The notes under the pieces were generated by a model. It was not told the origin of the DNA. It saw only the letters and a list, made by a program, of their open reading frames with translations, and did not search any database. Positions 43,881 to 55,722 of a DNA stretch of 64,000 nt are shown piece by piece. Numbering within the stretch: position 1 is the stretch's first letter; every line of letters begins with the position of its first letter. The translations under genes and the position numbers were made by a program. This DNA is from Tetracentron sinense (taxonomy: Eukaryota > Streptophyta > Magnoliopsida > Trochodendrales > Trochodendraceae). Where the stretch lies: NCBI GenBank assembly GCA_015143295.1, contig CM026571.1:28796505-28860504 (forward strand). Direction: 5' to 3'.

Positions 43881-46800
43881 ATGGCTGCCGCTTCGTCTTC
43901 CCCACAATCACTCTCCACTGAAGACCCCAAACACGATCTTCTCAAACAGGTGTCCCTTATTTATTCCGGGCTTACTCAAACTGCTCAGTATATTTTCTTT
44001 AAGGTTAATGTTATTTTGGATGTTTCAGATAAAAAGGCACGAGGTTGCTATAATGGAGTTGAATAGCCTCTCATCCTCCCGAGTAAGCACTAAACCCATC
44101 CCTTTTAGTCTCTCTATTAATTACCCTATTCCTCTCCGCCTTACCTTTCCTGTTTCAGTTGCCCATTTCATTTCTTTAATTGTTTCTTATCGGTATATAT
44201 AATCAATATCAAAAGAATTTTGGCGATACTTTAATTCCTATTGGAGAATATAGCCTTCAGATCACACCATTGTTTTGCACTCCTGGAATTACCACTGTAT
44301 GGCATATATGCAGCAGTAATCAAATGATTTCATAGAAGACTTTTAACCAGATGAATGAAGTAAAAAAAAAATCTTCTATTTTATGTTGGAAACTGGCAAA
44401 AGATGGCCTTTTCCAGTTTAGTAAACAACCATTTATTGAAATCAGAAGTAGAATACTCATGTTGATGAAATATCTATTCCATGTCCATTGACGGTGAGAT
44501 TATGAACAGCCACTGGATTATAAAAGAGCCACCAGGTTGTTTCTCCCCGAAGTGTCATCCTAGAAACACAATTTAGCACAGTAGATTATTATCAAAAGTT
44601 TATCCATGTTGCTCAATCAGGTTATGTAATGCATCAATACCATTAGGTCGCATGTTCAAGTACAGCTTCTACACTATAAACGAAAGGATGATCAGAAGTT
44701 ATACTCCAATAACTGGAAAACATCTGAACTTTTTAGAAGGTTTTCTATAAGTGTGCTAGATTTACTTAATATAATTGTTGAGATTTATGAGCTTGATCTT
44801 CAATCAATTAGCTTTAAGTGCTCATAACAACAAATCTATTTTTCATATAAGATAAGTGCTCAAAACCTCAAAGAAAATAAAAGTTAATCTCAACCCATGA
44901 ATTTCATGTAATACTTTTATGCTCCGTTTGTTTTGAGGTAAAATAGGGGAAAACAAATGAATTTAATGGAAAATGTTATTTTGCAAGTATACTTTTGTTA
45001 GGGCAACTGACATTTTCCGTGAAATTCATTTGTTTTCCTCTATTTTACTTGGAAACAAACGGAGCATTAGGGGAATACTAAATATTTTGGAATTTCTACC
45101 ACTCCCAGTGAATTCATAGTTCAACAGATCATAAAAATATTTATAAGAGCTAACTATGCAAGGCCGAGAAATCTGGACCTTGCCACAAGGAAAAGTGATC
45201 AGAATCTTTTTAATCAAGATACTCGTTTTTCACAAAAAAAATATATATTAATCAAACAACCATTTCATGTGTGTGAGTGTGTGTATATATACAGCACAAG
45301 CTCATGCGATATTCTTTAGCTACAAATGTTAAAGAGTTCAGTATTCCATTGGATTTAATATTGTGTATTTCTGATTATCTAGAGATGTTATATACTTTTG
45401 CTATTATCAATCCATATTTTTTTATAAGGTTAAGTTTATTACTATATTTGTACAGACATATTGACCAGTTGGCTCTCAGGGATTTTGTCATGTTGTATCA
45501 GTCTCCACGATAAAGCCACAACATTTCATGTTATTTTCTGGATCTGTTTGAATTTTTGTCAGTCTCTTTTATACCAAAATCTCCTTGAAACCACTATTAG
45601 AACAACTAAGCAACTTATGACTTTCATATCCCTATATTCATATCCCCATACATGAAAGCAAGTCTGTGGGCAAGAGTTTCTACGTTTAGTTGTTATCATC
45701 TCCAAGTATATTGATGGTTGGAGCATAAGAACTATTAGGCTGATGGTTCATACTGAAGAGATGTACCAGGTAGTGCTTTTGCAACAGTTTAGGCAACAAC
45801 CTCCAGGACCTAAAACACTCTTCCGAGATCTGCCTTCTCAACTTATATCATTGGGAAGGAAGGTTTAAGTGACACTTTTTTCATGGTTTTCCTAAGAGAA
45901 ATGTAGATCTTTTTATTAGTATATTATCCATACGAGATTAGCAGGAACTGGAAACAAGTGAGAGATAGACCTCATATTGATCAATCTGCCAAGAATGAGC
46001 AGTGCTCATCCTTGGGCTGGAAGGAACAAGACGCGGTAAAAGGGTTATGAAGAAAGAAATGTTATTTCTTGCATTTTTGTACGTTATGCAGAGCTCATCT
46101 TTCAGCGTGGAATCAAGACAGCTCTTGAGAAAAAGATACTGCTATTATAGTCCCAAGGGTGTTGAGCTGATACTTGGTTGGGACATTTCTTCTGGACATA
46201 TTTAGTTTCTTAGTTGCTCTCATGGTTTGGTTAATTTGTCTGTTATTTAGTTCTTGCGCAACAGAAGTCAATAAATTTTACCGATAAAAAAAAAAAACAG
46301 AAGTCAAGAAATTTTGGAAAACTAAAATTCAGGAAGACAACAGACATGCTGCCAACAACCTTGGCAAAATGGATGTTGCCAAAAGTCAAAAGAAAACATG
46401 TATGGATACAAGAATGTTAGTATTTATGTGCTTTTACACTTGAATTGAGGGCATTCAGAGAAATGCCTCATGATCTGGGAGATTGTTGAAGCAGCACTCT
46501 TTTATCATGCTCAAACTAATTCCAAAAAATTTCCTCAACTCCTACCATAATATAATACTCTGCATTTGCTTCTTTCAAAACTTCACTATAATTTTCCTAT
46601 AAACCAATTAAATAGTTATTACCCTGGTCTTTCGCCAAGTCAACTCAATTGGTGAATTCTACATACTGTTATGAGAATTGGAATACATGGCTTATTAGTA
46701 AATATAGATGAATTGTTTCTTGGTAACAGACTGTCTATCAGAAAAATGGGAATATCCTCTTCCGTACGAGCATCCAGAAAGCAACAGCATCTGAACAGAG

Positions 46801-46942
46801 TAAGAAATCCTTATATGCATTCCACAAATTTCATGTAATAAGAAATTTGATGCTATTTTTCTATTTCCCAACTTTTTGGTATCATTGGACAGGACAACTT
46901 GATTTGGCCAAATCTAAGCTACAAAAGCTGAATTCAGCGTAA
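43881..46942 (+). CDS. Small prefoldin-like protein (ASDURF-like), four exons, 80 residues
   Basis: Exons 43881-43949, 44029-44082, 46730-46799 and 46893-46942 join in frame (243 bp, 80 codons plus TAA). All introns begin GT and end AG (donors CAG|GTGTCC, CGA|GTAAGC, A|GTAAGA; acceptors TTTCAG, TAACAG, GGACAG). The protein has a variable N terminus (MAAASSSPQSLSTEDPK), then EVAIMELNSLSSSR, the beta-prefoldin-like TVYQKNGNILFRTS, and a C-terminal helix ending KLQKLNSA. The pattern matches short prefoldin-like proteins of the ASDURF kind, which act as chaperone-complex subunits; that assignment is from motif memory. No stop or frameshift is present, so it looks functional. Intron 2 (2.6 kb) holds a MITE. 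It is convergent with the gene ending at 47580. Confidence 0.8.
44920..45066. mobile_element. MITE with long terminal inverted repeats, TSD TTA
   Basis: 147 bp. Both ends match as inverted repeats for about 45 bp: TGCTCCGTTTGTTTTGAGGT at the left, its near complement ending AAACAAACGGAGCA at the right. TTA flanks both sides (44917-44919 and 45067-45069), which fits a Tourist/PIF-Harbinger type. It lies in intron 2 of the prefoldin-like gene. Confidence 0.75.
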
Positions 46943-47579
46943 TACTGCCACCACTTGGAAACATTTCCTTCATGGAAATTGGAAGCTACACTTTGTTTGC
47001 CTGGGCATTTTAGCAGTGCTATTTAGATAACAAGAGATGCGAAGGACTCAAATGTTTAGTACTTGTATGAAGTATATCAAGAAGTTAGCATGGTCATCCT
47101 GACTCACTATGGTACTATATGTAAAAAGAGGGAAATCTGCTGATGGCATCGACAGTCATGAATTTGCTTGCTAAATTAGTCACCTTCTTTATAGATTACC
47201 AATGTTTTATCAGACCTTTACTCAATGACTTCCCTTGCAATGTTATCTTGAGTTAGAAAACAAATGCAGAACATTTTTTAACTTTACCCTTGAATTCTTA
47301 GCAAACCCTGTTGTTGTTGTTGGTGATAAAGTATATTAGTGTTGTTACTTCCAAAATCAAGATTGAAAGACTGAAATTGCTGAACAGAAGTGCCCTACTC
47401 AAATTTAAGCTCAGAAAGAGAATAAGTAAAAATAAAGCATTGCATCTATTGATATGTCTATCAAATGAAAGCTACTCCATTTGGATATCAATTCTATCAG
47501 TACGTAGTTTAAAGAATGATATCAAGTTTTGTACTCACTGAGAAAATCCTGGCAGTCTTGCAGAAGGTACAAGTTATAT
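46943..47579. other. Intergenic space between convergent genes
   Basis: Contains the 3' ends of both neighbouring genes. No coding segment or repeat was recognised. Confidence 0.5.
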
Positions 47580-50540
47580 TTAAGTTGATGAGATCCCATA
47601 ACGGTTTCGGAGAACTTCAATGGCTTTCTCTAGGGACTCTGTAAGTTCAGGGATTGATGTTTTGCACACTGAAATTCAACAGTAGAAATTAGAAAATGAT
47701 CAACATAATTAATATATTGTAAGTTAACTGGTACCTCTTCCTTGACCTTGTCTATGTTTATATTCAACATTTTAAGATTTCAACATATCTACACTTGTAT
47801 AGACGATTAATTAAGTTTCCCCTAAAAAAAATTTACATTAACACCCGGCCAAAAAAAGATATCTAAAGATTCTAAACTTGTGAAGATTACTTTTTCATCA
47901 CTAAGATGTGCCATTACCAATCAAAAAAAAAAAACATGTGCCATTGGATGCTGATTCTTTGTGATCGTTCCAGCTATATCAAACTGAAAATAAGGAATAT
48001 TCCATGTTGTGTCTCATTATCGGAACACCTGGGATAGGCAAGGGAGATGGATCCAACTCCCATCCATGGGATACTCTAATGCTCCGTTTCACAGAAAATA
48101 ACTTCTTTAAGACAATTGAGATTTTCACAGAAAATACTCTTAACACTCTAATGCTCGGTTGATGTAAAATAGGGGAAAACAAATGAATTTCACAGAAAAT
48201 ATCATTTTTCACACATAATTTCTTTAAGACAATTGAGATTTTCTGTGAAATTAATTTGTTTTCCCCTATTTTAAATTGAAACAAACGGAGCCTAAAACGA
48301 AAAAACGACTTACATTAATAACTTTAACAATCTTGACTGCGGACTATTTTTCCAAAAGATTTGTCACACATGATTTTTTTAACCACCAAAATAATGCAAT
48401 TGATCAGATTCATGATTATACAATCAGGTGGATTTTTGGAGTAGAACATCTCCTAGGTGGAACACACTAGCTGGAGGGTCTCATCTCCTATATGGTACAT
48501 ATGCAGCCCCAGACATTTATATATCCACCACAGTTACAGTCTATATAAGGCCAGTCCTTAGATTTTCGCCAAAAAAATAAAGGATGTTATACTAGCTTAC
48601 CACGAGATGTGGTGGCCTGTGCTTCTGTTATGAATTCTGAATATGAAGCCTGGCATATAAACCACCAGATTACAGTTGCAGAATTAGTGAGGAACTTGCT
48701 AAGAAAATCTAAATAAGTTGTGTTATATATGAGAGCTATGAGAACACCTTCATTACTTCCACACTTTCACTGATCCGATCAGACATCTTCTTATATTCTT
48801 TCTCTGCTTCATCCATCACTTTCTGGCATGCTAGGGTCTGAATCTGTTGTAACAGAACAAGAAATAGAGCAAATAAAAGAATAAATTAGAAGACAAAGCC
48901 CTGCCAATCTAGTTTATACGGCCACACTCAGTTACTGCAATGCTGTCCATATGAAATGCAAGATTTCATTTATTTTCAACAATCTAGTACTAGTCATACT
49001 GAAATGTATGATTAAAAAAAAAAGGATTTTGTTAGCCCCAGTCGCAAATCTTCCAAAGACGCAACTGGGGCGCAACAAATGTCCAACACTATATGACTTT
49101 TACGTTTAAAATTGTTAAAATAATGAAAGTTATCCATGTATTAGGCCCATCTTGCGTCTATGGAAAAATTTTGAGTAAATGCGGCTGGAGCTAGCACTCC
49201 GTCTAAAAATCCTATTAACTATGATCCTCTCCGATAGTTGCTGGCGAGGAGACCACCATCAACACTCTGGAGGCACCACATCTCTCACCCCGCGCATACC
49301 AACTGAGGCACTATGCATGCAAACAAAAGTCTCCATTGGCCTCACGAGTGCATGCTAGCGGTCTCCTCGCCACCAACTACTGGAGAGGATCCCGTGTCAC
49401 TTTATAATAGAGGAGGTTTGGTAGAGCCTCAGCACGGGACACGAACTGGACACATCTGCATCATATACGCTGCCAATTAGTAGTGGACCTGCATAGGCTA
49501 TTTGAGTGGTCCCATGTACAAAATCTAGGCCAAAACCTAGAGAGCTGCAGAAGAAAAATCGTGATTGCCCAATCAAATAGGTTTTCCAGCCTCGAAGATA
49601 TCCTATGGTGGTGGATACCTATCCCTTTGATTTGAACAGTGCATACAGCAGCATAGAGAGGGTCTTACTATCACTTTTAATTGAAACATAAGATTTCTAA
49701 GTACTTGACTTTGTTGAACCAGAGATATTAAGATGAACATACGCTATTTTAAACATCTAAATCAGTGATCTCTCAGAGGATTCCATGCAATGGATGCTGC
49801 TGCTTAATCTACTTTTCTTTGATACTGGTTAAGGTCCTACGTGGAATTAATCACAACAAAACTGTATATAATCAAAACAAACAGTAAGAAATTGAATTAT
49901 TCATCAGTTCTCATATTAGTGAACTTAAACTTCAAAATTGAAAATGCAAGTAACGGATTTCAGATAGCAATCAGACCGATCTCAAAAGAAAGCAATCTAG
50001 ACTCGTGACATTCAAAGTAGGTCTGTAAGAGATCAAGATCTTAAAGAAATTACAGTGATCTACATAAAGAAAATCAATCAGATCACAATAAACTCCTATA
50101 ATAAGAATCAGAATACATGTAAATCCTACTCTCAGGAAAAACAGAACACAGGAAATTACAAATAATGCTGCGAGAAAAAGGAGAAAACGGAGAATTACCT
50201 TGAATCTCTTGGAGAGTCTAGACTGAGAGGCTTGGATTTCTTTGAGAATCTCGGAATGAGAGAGATCTAGATGACGCTTGATCGATTGGGAACGAGTAGA
50301 GTGGAAATCCTTCAGATCTGAGATCGTATTCAGAGTTTTCGGAGGTGGAGATCTGGGCGGCTGGATGTGAAGAGAGGTTGAAGCTAGGGATTTCTTCTTG
50401 GAGGAGGAGGAGGTGTTGAAGTTTTTGAGATTGAAATTAAATTGCTTGGGCGAGTTGCAGGATCCATGGGGAGCTTCCATAGGCAGAGGCGAAACCAGAA
50501 GGTCTGCTGCACTAGACTTGCCTGCTGCTCTCTTCTTCAT
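47580..50540 (-). CDS. Plant coiled-coil-type protein of unknown function, four exons, 191 residues
   Basis: Minus-strand exons 50540-50199, 48843-48748, 48649-48601 and 47668-47580 join in frame to 576 bp (191 codons plus TAA). Introns all start GT and end AG (donors CAAG|GTAATT, AAG|GTGTTC, GTG|GTAAGC; acceptors ACAACAG, ATGCCAG, TTTCAG). The N-terminal half is basic and rich in serine and proline (KKRAAGKSSAADLLVSPLP, SPPPKTLNTISDLKDF). The C-terminal half looks helical: SEILKEIQASQSRLSKRFK, VMDEAEKEYKKMSDRISES, SYSEFITEAQATTSR, then SIPELTESLEKAIEVLRNRY. There is no signal peptide or membrane segment in the spliced product. I recognise the C-terminal pattern as plant-like but cannot name the family. 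It appears intact. Confidence 0.82.
48078..48291. mobile_element. MITE copies related to the one at 44920
   Basis: 48152-48291 starts TGCTCGGTTGATGTAAAATA and ends AACAAACGGAGC, with inverted-repeat arms like the MITE at 44920-45066. A partial copy precedes it at 48078-48151 (GCTCCGTTTCACAGAAAAT). No clean target duplication was found. It lies in intron 3 of the minus-strand gene. Confidence 0.6.
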
Positions 50541-50915
50541 CGCTATCTCTTCAGTTGGTTCATTTGTGCTTTTGTGTGTTTATAGTGGCGGGTTCCTTCC
50601 CTGTTTGAAATTTTTCTAATTTTTGCCAGAACCGAATAGGGGAATGGGAGACGGAACGCCCGGTCAGCTTCTATAAGCTGACCATGAAATCTAATGGACC
50701 ATGCAATCTAATTGGTCCATGTCCTCTTTCTTAACATTCACTAACTGTGGTTAAGATTCACTCACCCCTAGGTTCATCTATCCAACCCTGGTTTTTGAAG
50801 AAAAACTATTAATCATAATTTAGTTAAGCTTAACCATGATTAATAGAGACAAGGGATACGACGGTCGACTAGATAGGGAATGCAAGGTCACTAATCATCC
50901 TCATATGTTTTGATA
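50541..50915. other. Upstream region of the minus-strand gene
   Basis: Probably holds the promoter of the gene starting at 50540. A minus-strand TATAAAC lies near 50580, but it is only about 40 bp from the start codon. The dispersed phrase CTAACTGTGGTTAAGATTCA occurs at about 50745. Confidence 0.35.
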
Positions 50916-53399
50916 TCTACTACTTATACTATCGAGAAATAAGACCTTCTTTCTTTGCTCTTCAAACTCCCTTTTTTCCAATTCTATAATTTCTATTTTA
51001 GATATGACACGTACAGGAGCGGAGCCAAGAATTTTTCATTGAGAGGGCCAAAATACATGTATTAAAAAAAAATTGATTTGAGGGTATGGAATTTGGGGGT
51101 TCGGGGCGTAGCCCTCGGGAAAAAAAAAATTTGGGGTAGTTTTTTTATTTTGAGAATTATTTTTTTCCGGTAATGCCTTTGAGGTCGCCACATGTCCCTA
51201 TTAATACCACTGAATTGTGGTTAAGATTCACCTACTTATCCTTGGTTTTTTTTTTAAATATCAAATTTCTTTTTGAACCCTAGTTTAAAATTCACTAACT
51301 CCTAAAGTTAAAATTATTTAAATATTTTTTTCTAAAAACCAAGGATAATTAGGTGATCCCTTAGGTGAATTTTAACCATAGTTAAGGGGTGTCAATAGAG
51401 ACATGTGGCAACCTCAAGGGCATAAGAGGACTCTATTGGGGGGCCCACTATATATATGACACAAAATTGGGGGGGCCACTATATTATATAGGACAAAAAA
51501 ATTGGGGGGCCAAGTACACTAAAAAAAATAATTAATTGAGGGGCCCATTATTCATACTACACCAATAGGGTTTTACAAAAAATTTTGAGAATTTTTTTTT
51601 CCTGGTGAGGTCGCCACGTGTCCCTATTAATACCCCTTAATTATGGTTACACCTACCTATTCTTGGTTTTTTTTTTAAAAAATCAAATTTCTTTTCGAAC
51701 CCTAGTTTAAAATTCTCTAACTCCTAAAATTAAAATTATTTAATATTTTTTTCTAAAAACCAAGGATAAGTAGGTGAACCCTTGGGTGAATTTTAACCAT
51801 AGTTAAGGGGTGCCAATAGAGACATGCAGCAACCTCAAGGGCATAAGAGGACTCCATTGGGGGGCCCACTATATATATGACAAAAAATTGGGGGGCCACT
51901 ATAATATATGGGACAAAATAAATTGGGGGGACCAAGTACACTAAAAAAAAAAGATTTATTGAGGGGCCCACTACATACTACACCAATAGGGTTTTACAAA
52001 AAATTTTGAGAATTTTTTTTTCCCGATAATGCCTTTGAGGTCGTCATGTGTCCCTATTAATACCCCTTAATTGTGGTTAAGATTCACCTACCTATCCTTG
52101 GTTTTTAAAAAAATATATCAAATTTTTTTTCGAACCATAGTTTAAAATTCACTAACTCCTACAGTTAAAATTATTTAAATATTTTTTTCTAAAAACCAAG
52201 GATAAGTAGGTGAACCCTTAGGTGAATTTTAACCATAGTTAAGGGGTGCCAATAGAGACATGCAGCAACCTCAAGGGCATAAGAGGACTCCATTGGGGGG
52301 TCCACTATATATATGACAAAAAATTGGGGGGGCCACTATAATATATGGGACAAAATAAATTGGGGGGACCAAGTACACTAAAAAAAAAAGATTTATTGAG
52401 GGGCCCACTACATACTACACCAATAGGGTTTTACAAAAAAATTTGAGAATTTTTTTTTCCTGATAATGCCTTTGAGGTCGCCACGTGTCCCTATTAATAC
52501 CCCTTAATTGTGGTTAAGATTCACCTACCTATCCTTGGTTTTTTTAAAAATATATCAAATTTTTTTTCGAACCATAGTTTAAAATTCACTAACTCCTAAA
52601 GTTAAAATTATTTAAATATTTTTTTCTAAAAACCAAGGATAAGTAGGTGAACCCTTAGGTGAATTTTAACCATAGTTAAGGGGTGTCAATAGAGACATGT
52701 GGCAACCTCAAGGGCATAAGAAGACTCCATTGAGGGGCTATATATATGACAAAAATTTGGGGGGGCCACTATATTATATAGGACAAAAAAAATTGGGGGG
52801 ACCAAGTACACTAAAAAAAAAAAAAATTAACTGAGGGGCCCACTATTCATACTACACCAATAGGGTCTTACAAAAATTTTCGGGGGGCCATGCCCCCCTG
52901 GCTCCGCCCCTGGACACGTTGTTTTTCTCTTTAATCCCCATCATTCAAGTTTGGGACCCACTATCTCATCCTAAAGTCCTCTTTATCTTCATTATTGTAG
53001 AGTCCTTTCTTATCTCCAACTCTTGTAAATAGGTTTGGGACCCACTATCTCATCCTAGAGCTCTCTCTATTTCCACTGCCGTAGATTCCTCTCTTATCCC
53101 CAACTCTTGGATGTATTAATTTAAGTTTAATACTAAGAAACTTATGACTTTCCATTAAATGTTATTAAAATATTAATTTTATTATTTATAAAATCAATTA
53201 ATTAATACAAATAATAATGTCTATTAATAATAATAAAAACTTATATTATTAAAAAAAAATTAAAAACTTATACTACTAAAAATAAAAAAATTTAAATATT
53301 CTTAAAATATATTACTAAATATTTAAGTAAATAAATAATATTATTTAATTTTAGATGTTCTTAAATTATTACTTGTGCATCGCACGGGGTCTTTGCTAG
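50916..53399 (+). mobile_element. Short non-autonomous Helitron, hosting a hAT-like element
   Basis: Left end TCTACTACTTATACTATCGA follows an A; right end has a hairpin (TTGTGCATCGCACGGG), then GTCTTTG and CTAG (53396-53399) followed by T. This is the same end type as at 39552-39579. Subtracting the hAT-like insertion leaves about 577 bp with no coding capacity. Confidence 0.6.
51014..52912. mobile_element. hAT-like element with four internal ~430-bp tandem repeats, 8-bp TSD
   Basis: Ends are inverted repeats: CAGGAGCGGAGCCA at the left, TGGCTCCGCCCCTG at the right. They are flanked by GACACGTA (51006-51013) and GACACGTT (52913-52920), an 8-bp duplication with one mismatch, which points to hAT. 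The interior is about four copies of a ~420-437-bp unit; the ACCAAGGATA marker recurs near 51339, 51760, 52196 and 52633. Each unit itself contains an inverted pair (ATCCTTGGTTTTT and AAAAACCAAGGAT). No transposase is encoded. Confidence 0.8.
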
Positions 53400-53415
53400 T
53401 ATATATATATATACA

Positions 53416-53838
53416 CTTGCAAAGCCCTTTTGTGGCCCGTGCGATGCATGGGATATCCTTTGAGAGAAAGAAAGAGGAAAATGAGATACATCATAGAAAA
53501 TTTAGGAAGAGATAATTGGAGGTTTTTTTAAGGATCAAACATAAAATGAGGAGAATTAATAGGTGGGGATATATAGAGAGAGAAAAGTGGGGGAAGGATC
53601 ACGTCTCTACACGTCCCTTTATCCGTGTGAGAAAATAGAGGACCACAATCCCCTAAAATATCTCAAATGGTTTTTAAATTGAGAGGGAAACGTGTGTGAG
53701 AAAAATAGTTAACAATTGAGATTAAAGAAGAGTGTCACATGGCATCTCTAAAACAGAACTTATAAGATTCATGAGATTAAAGATTGGAGAGCAAAGAGAA
53801 GGGTTAGGTAGCACTTATTTCTTTATATTATAAATAGA
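53416..53838 (-). mobile_element. Short Helitron, minus strand
   Basis: On the minus strand it starts TCTATTTATAATATAAAGAA (53838) and ends with a hairpin (CCCATGCATCGCACGGG) and GGGCTTTGCAAG at 53416. The terminal CTAG appears changed to CAAG. Insertion is between A and T. Its 3' end faces the 3' end of the Helitron ending at 53399, separated by a TA repeat. Confidence 0.5.
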
Positions 53839-54363
53839 TATATTCATAATTATTTTAAGTAAAATTAAAATGACCAATATAACTTTCTTTGACAATATAT
53901 TTATTGTACGGTAGTATTTTCACTATCATAACCATTGCTTAAATACCATCCATCATCCAGAAATTTTTAATTCTAATTATTTAATCTAATTCTCTTTCAT
54001 TCTCTATGTTACTGTATCGACTCACTCATCAGTTGGTGGTGGTTTAGAATTTTATTAAAAAAATATTATAACAAAAAGGTTTTTCTTTATCATATTTTCA
54101 AGCTCAAGCTCGGCTCAAGCCCATCCTTGACCTTGAGAATAAGGCTTGGGCTTAACCAGTTCAAACTCTGCGAGGGCTTGAGCTGAACCCTTACGAGTGA
54201 GAGCTAGGCCTGCACAGACCTCGGCCCAATCCAGCCCATTGACAGCCGAAGTTATGTTCTCTTAAATTAAATATTATAGCATAAAATTTAGCTTCTTTTT
54301 CTCAGAAGATCAGGAGTAGCTGCCCCATGCCCCATACGTATACCCTCTCAAATTAAATAATAG

Positions 54364-54516
54364 GGGAGTGTTAGCCCTACTCTCAAGCCTTTTTTACTCT
54401 CAGCCTTAGCTAATAAAATACTTTTTAATGTTGAAGCACACACTTTTTAAAAAGTTTAGATAATTGGTTAACTGTGGCTGAGTAGAAAAAAATGGAGAGT
54501 AGGGCTAACACTCCTC
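54364..54516. mobile_element. MITE with ~22-bp inverted ends
   Basis: Left end GGGAGTGTTAGCCCTACTCT and right end its inverted copy (AGAGTAGGGCTAACACTCCT). About 150 bp, AT-rich interior, no coding capacity. No unambiguous target duplication found. Confidence 0.6.
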
Positions 54517-55060
54517 TGAGTAATATAGTATATATATTTAGTTTTTTTTGTAATATAGTATATATATACTTGGTGTTCTTTTTGTTAAAAGTTAGGCCGA
54601 CTATCGCCCTTGGTCATCTTTATATGAGTATGTATGGGATCATATACCAAAATTGGTATACGACTCCGCTAGATGATTCGCATCCAATGATGGGAGCTTT
54701 AAAGATAAATTTAGGCCACATAGAATCTCTACGGGTGAGAGGATTTTTCTCTAGTGCTACCAGCACGCTGCACCACGTGTTCCACAGTCGTATAAACATT
54801 AGTTTTTTCTCCGTCATTCTCTAAAATCCTATGAAGGACCCAATTAGGATTAATGGGACACGTTATACGATACTGAGCCAGAAGGAATTCCTCCAATGCT
54901 TGCCATAAAAAGATTCAGAGTCAATTTATAGCAAGCTCCCCATGGGATGAAGCCCTCCTCAACTTTTGAAAAAAAAATAATAATAGTTTTGTATTATATC
55001 AATTGAGGGCATAGCATAGAGTAGGGGCGGAACCAGGTACAACCCATTAAATAAAATCTG
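54517..55060. other. No recognised gene
   Basis: Non-coding sequence. GTAGGGGCGGAACCAGG near 55022 resembles the hAT-like terminal repeat at 51014, but no partner end was found. Confidence 0.35.
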
Positions 55061-55071
55061 AAAATCAAATT

Positions 55072-55185
55072 TCAAAAGTATGAATATCTATCCATGTGAT
55101 TCTCCTCTTTCTGGTAATCACTTTCTAGTTCCTCAAAGCACTCCTCTTCCAACCAATGTTCAGCGGCAAACTCAGGCTCCAAACT
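55072..55185 (-). CDS. Mini-ORF remnant in the decayed Gypsy LTR
   Basis: Minus-strand frame SLEPEFAAEHWLEEECFEEL, continuing to DYQ, open for 37 codons to a TGA. It aligns with APFD...PWVEEEYVEEP...YQ of the other LTR mini-ORFs and sits in the same phase relative to GACAAGT, the counterpart of GGCAGGT. Divergent at the nucleotide level but still open. Confidence 0.3.
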   Translation of the reverse strand, partial: SLEPEFAAEHWLEEECFEELESDYQKEENHMDRYSYF

Positions 55186-55722
55186 TGTCTACATAAACAT
55201 ATTGGCTGAGTAACGAAATGTTCAATGTATATAAAGTCCTAACTAACAATATCATAACATACATACTTATCATCATTTGTCATAACATAACATGCATACT
55301 TAAATCTGAGTACGGAAACATGTGACCATAATCATTCCACTTGACTTATTAGCGTCTTATCTTATTCAAATTGGGCTTATTCATCTTGCACAGACTTGTG
55401 AGATAACTTAAAATAACTCAAACCCTTATATTGGTTATGAGATTACATATATTTTGGATCTCAAGGATTTGCACTTGGTGGTACACTTAAAATATTTCTT
55501 ATCAGTCAAATAATTAGTTCTCTTGAAGAAACTTAACTTATCAACCATGCACTATCATCCTTGAAACAACTTAATAGTCAAGTATGAATACCCTTTAATA
55601 AACTTAGACTTATTAACCAAGTAGATGTAACCTCGAGTGAACTTGTGTTGGTATATATAACTTGTGAAAACTCAATCATACAATCGTACTTATAACATAC
55701 ATACATACTTGTGAGAACTTAT

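Noticed and set aside
49971..50198. Apparent membrane-spanning extension of the coiled-coil-type protein (LRFLLFLAALFVISCVLFFL)
   Set aside because: It is intron 1 read through after the CAAG|GTAATT donor; the spliced product continues with the exon at 48843 and has no such segment.
55022..55040. Possible second hAT-like element end
   Set aside because: Only one partial terminal repeat; no opposite end or 8-bp duplication found.
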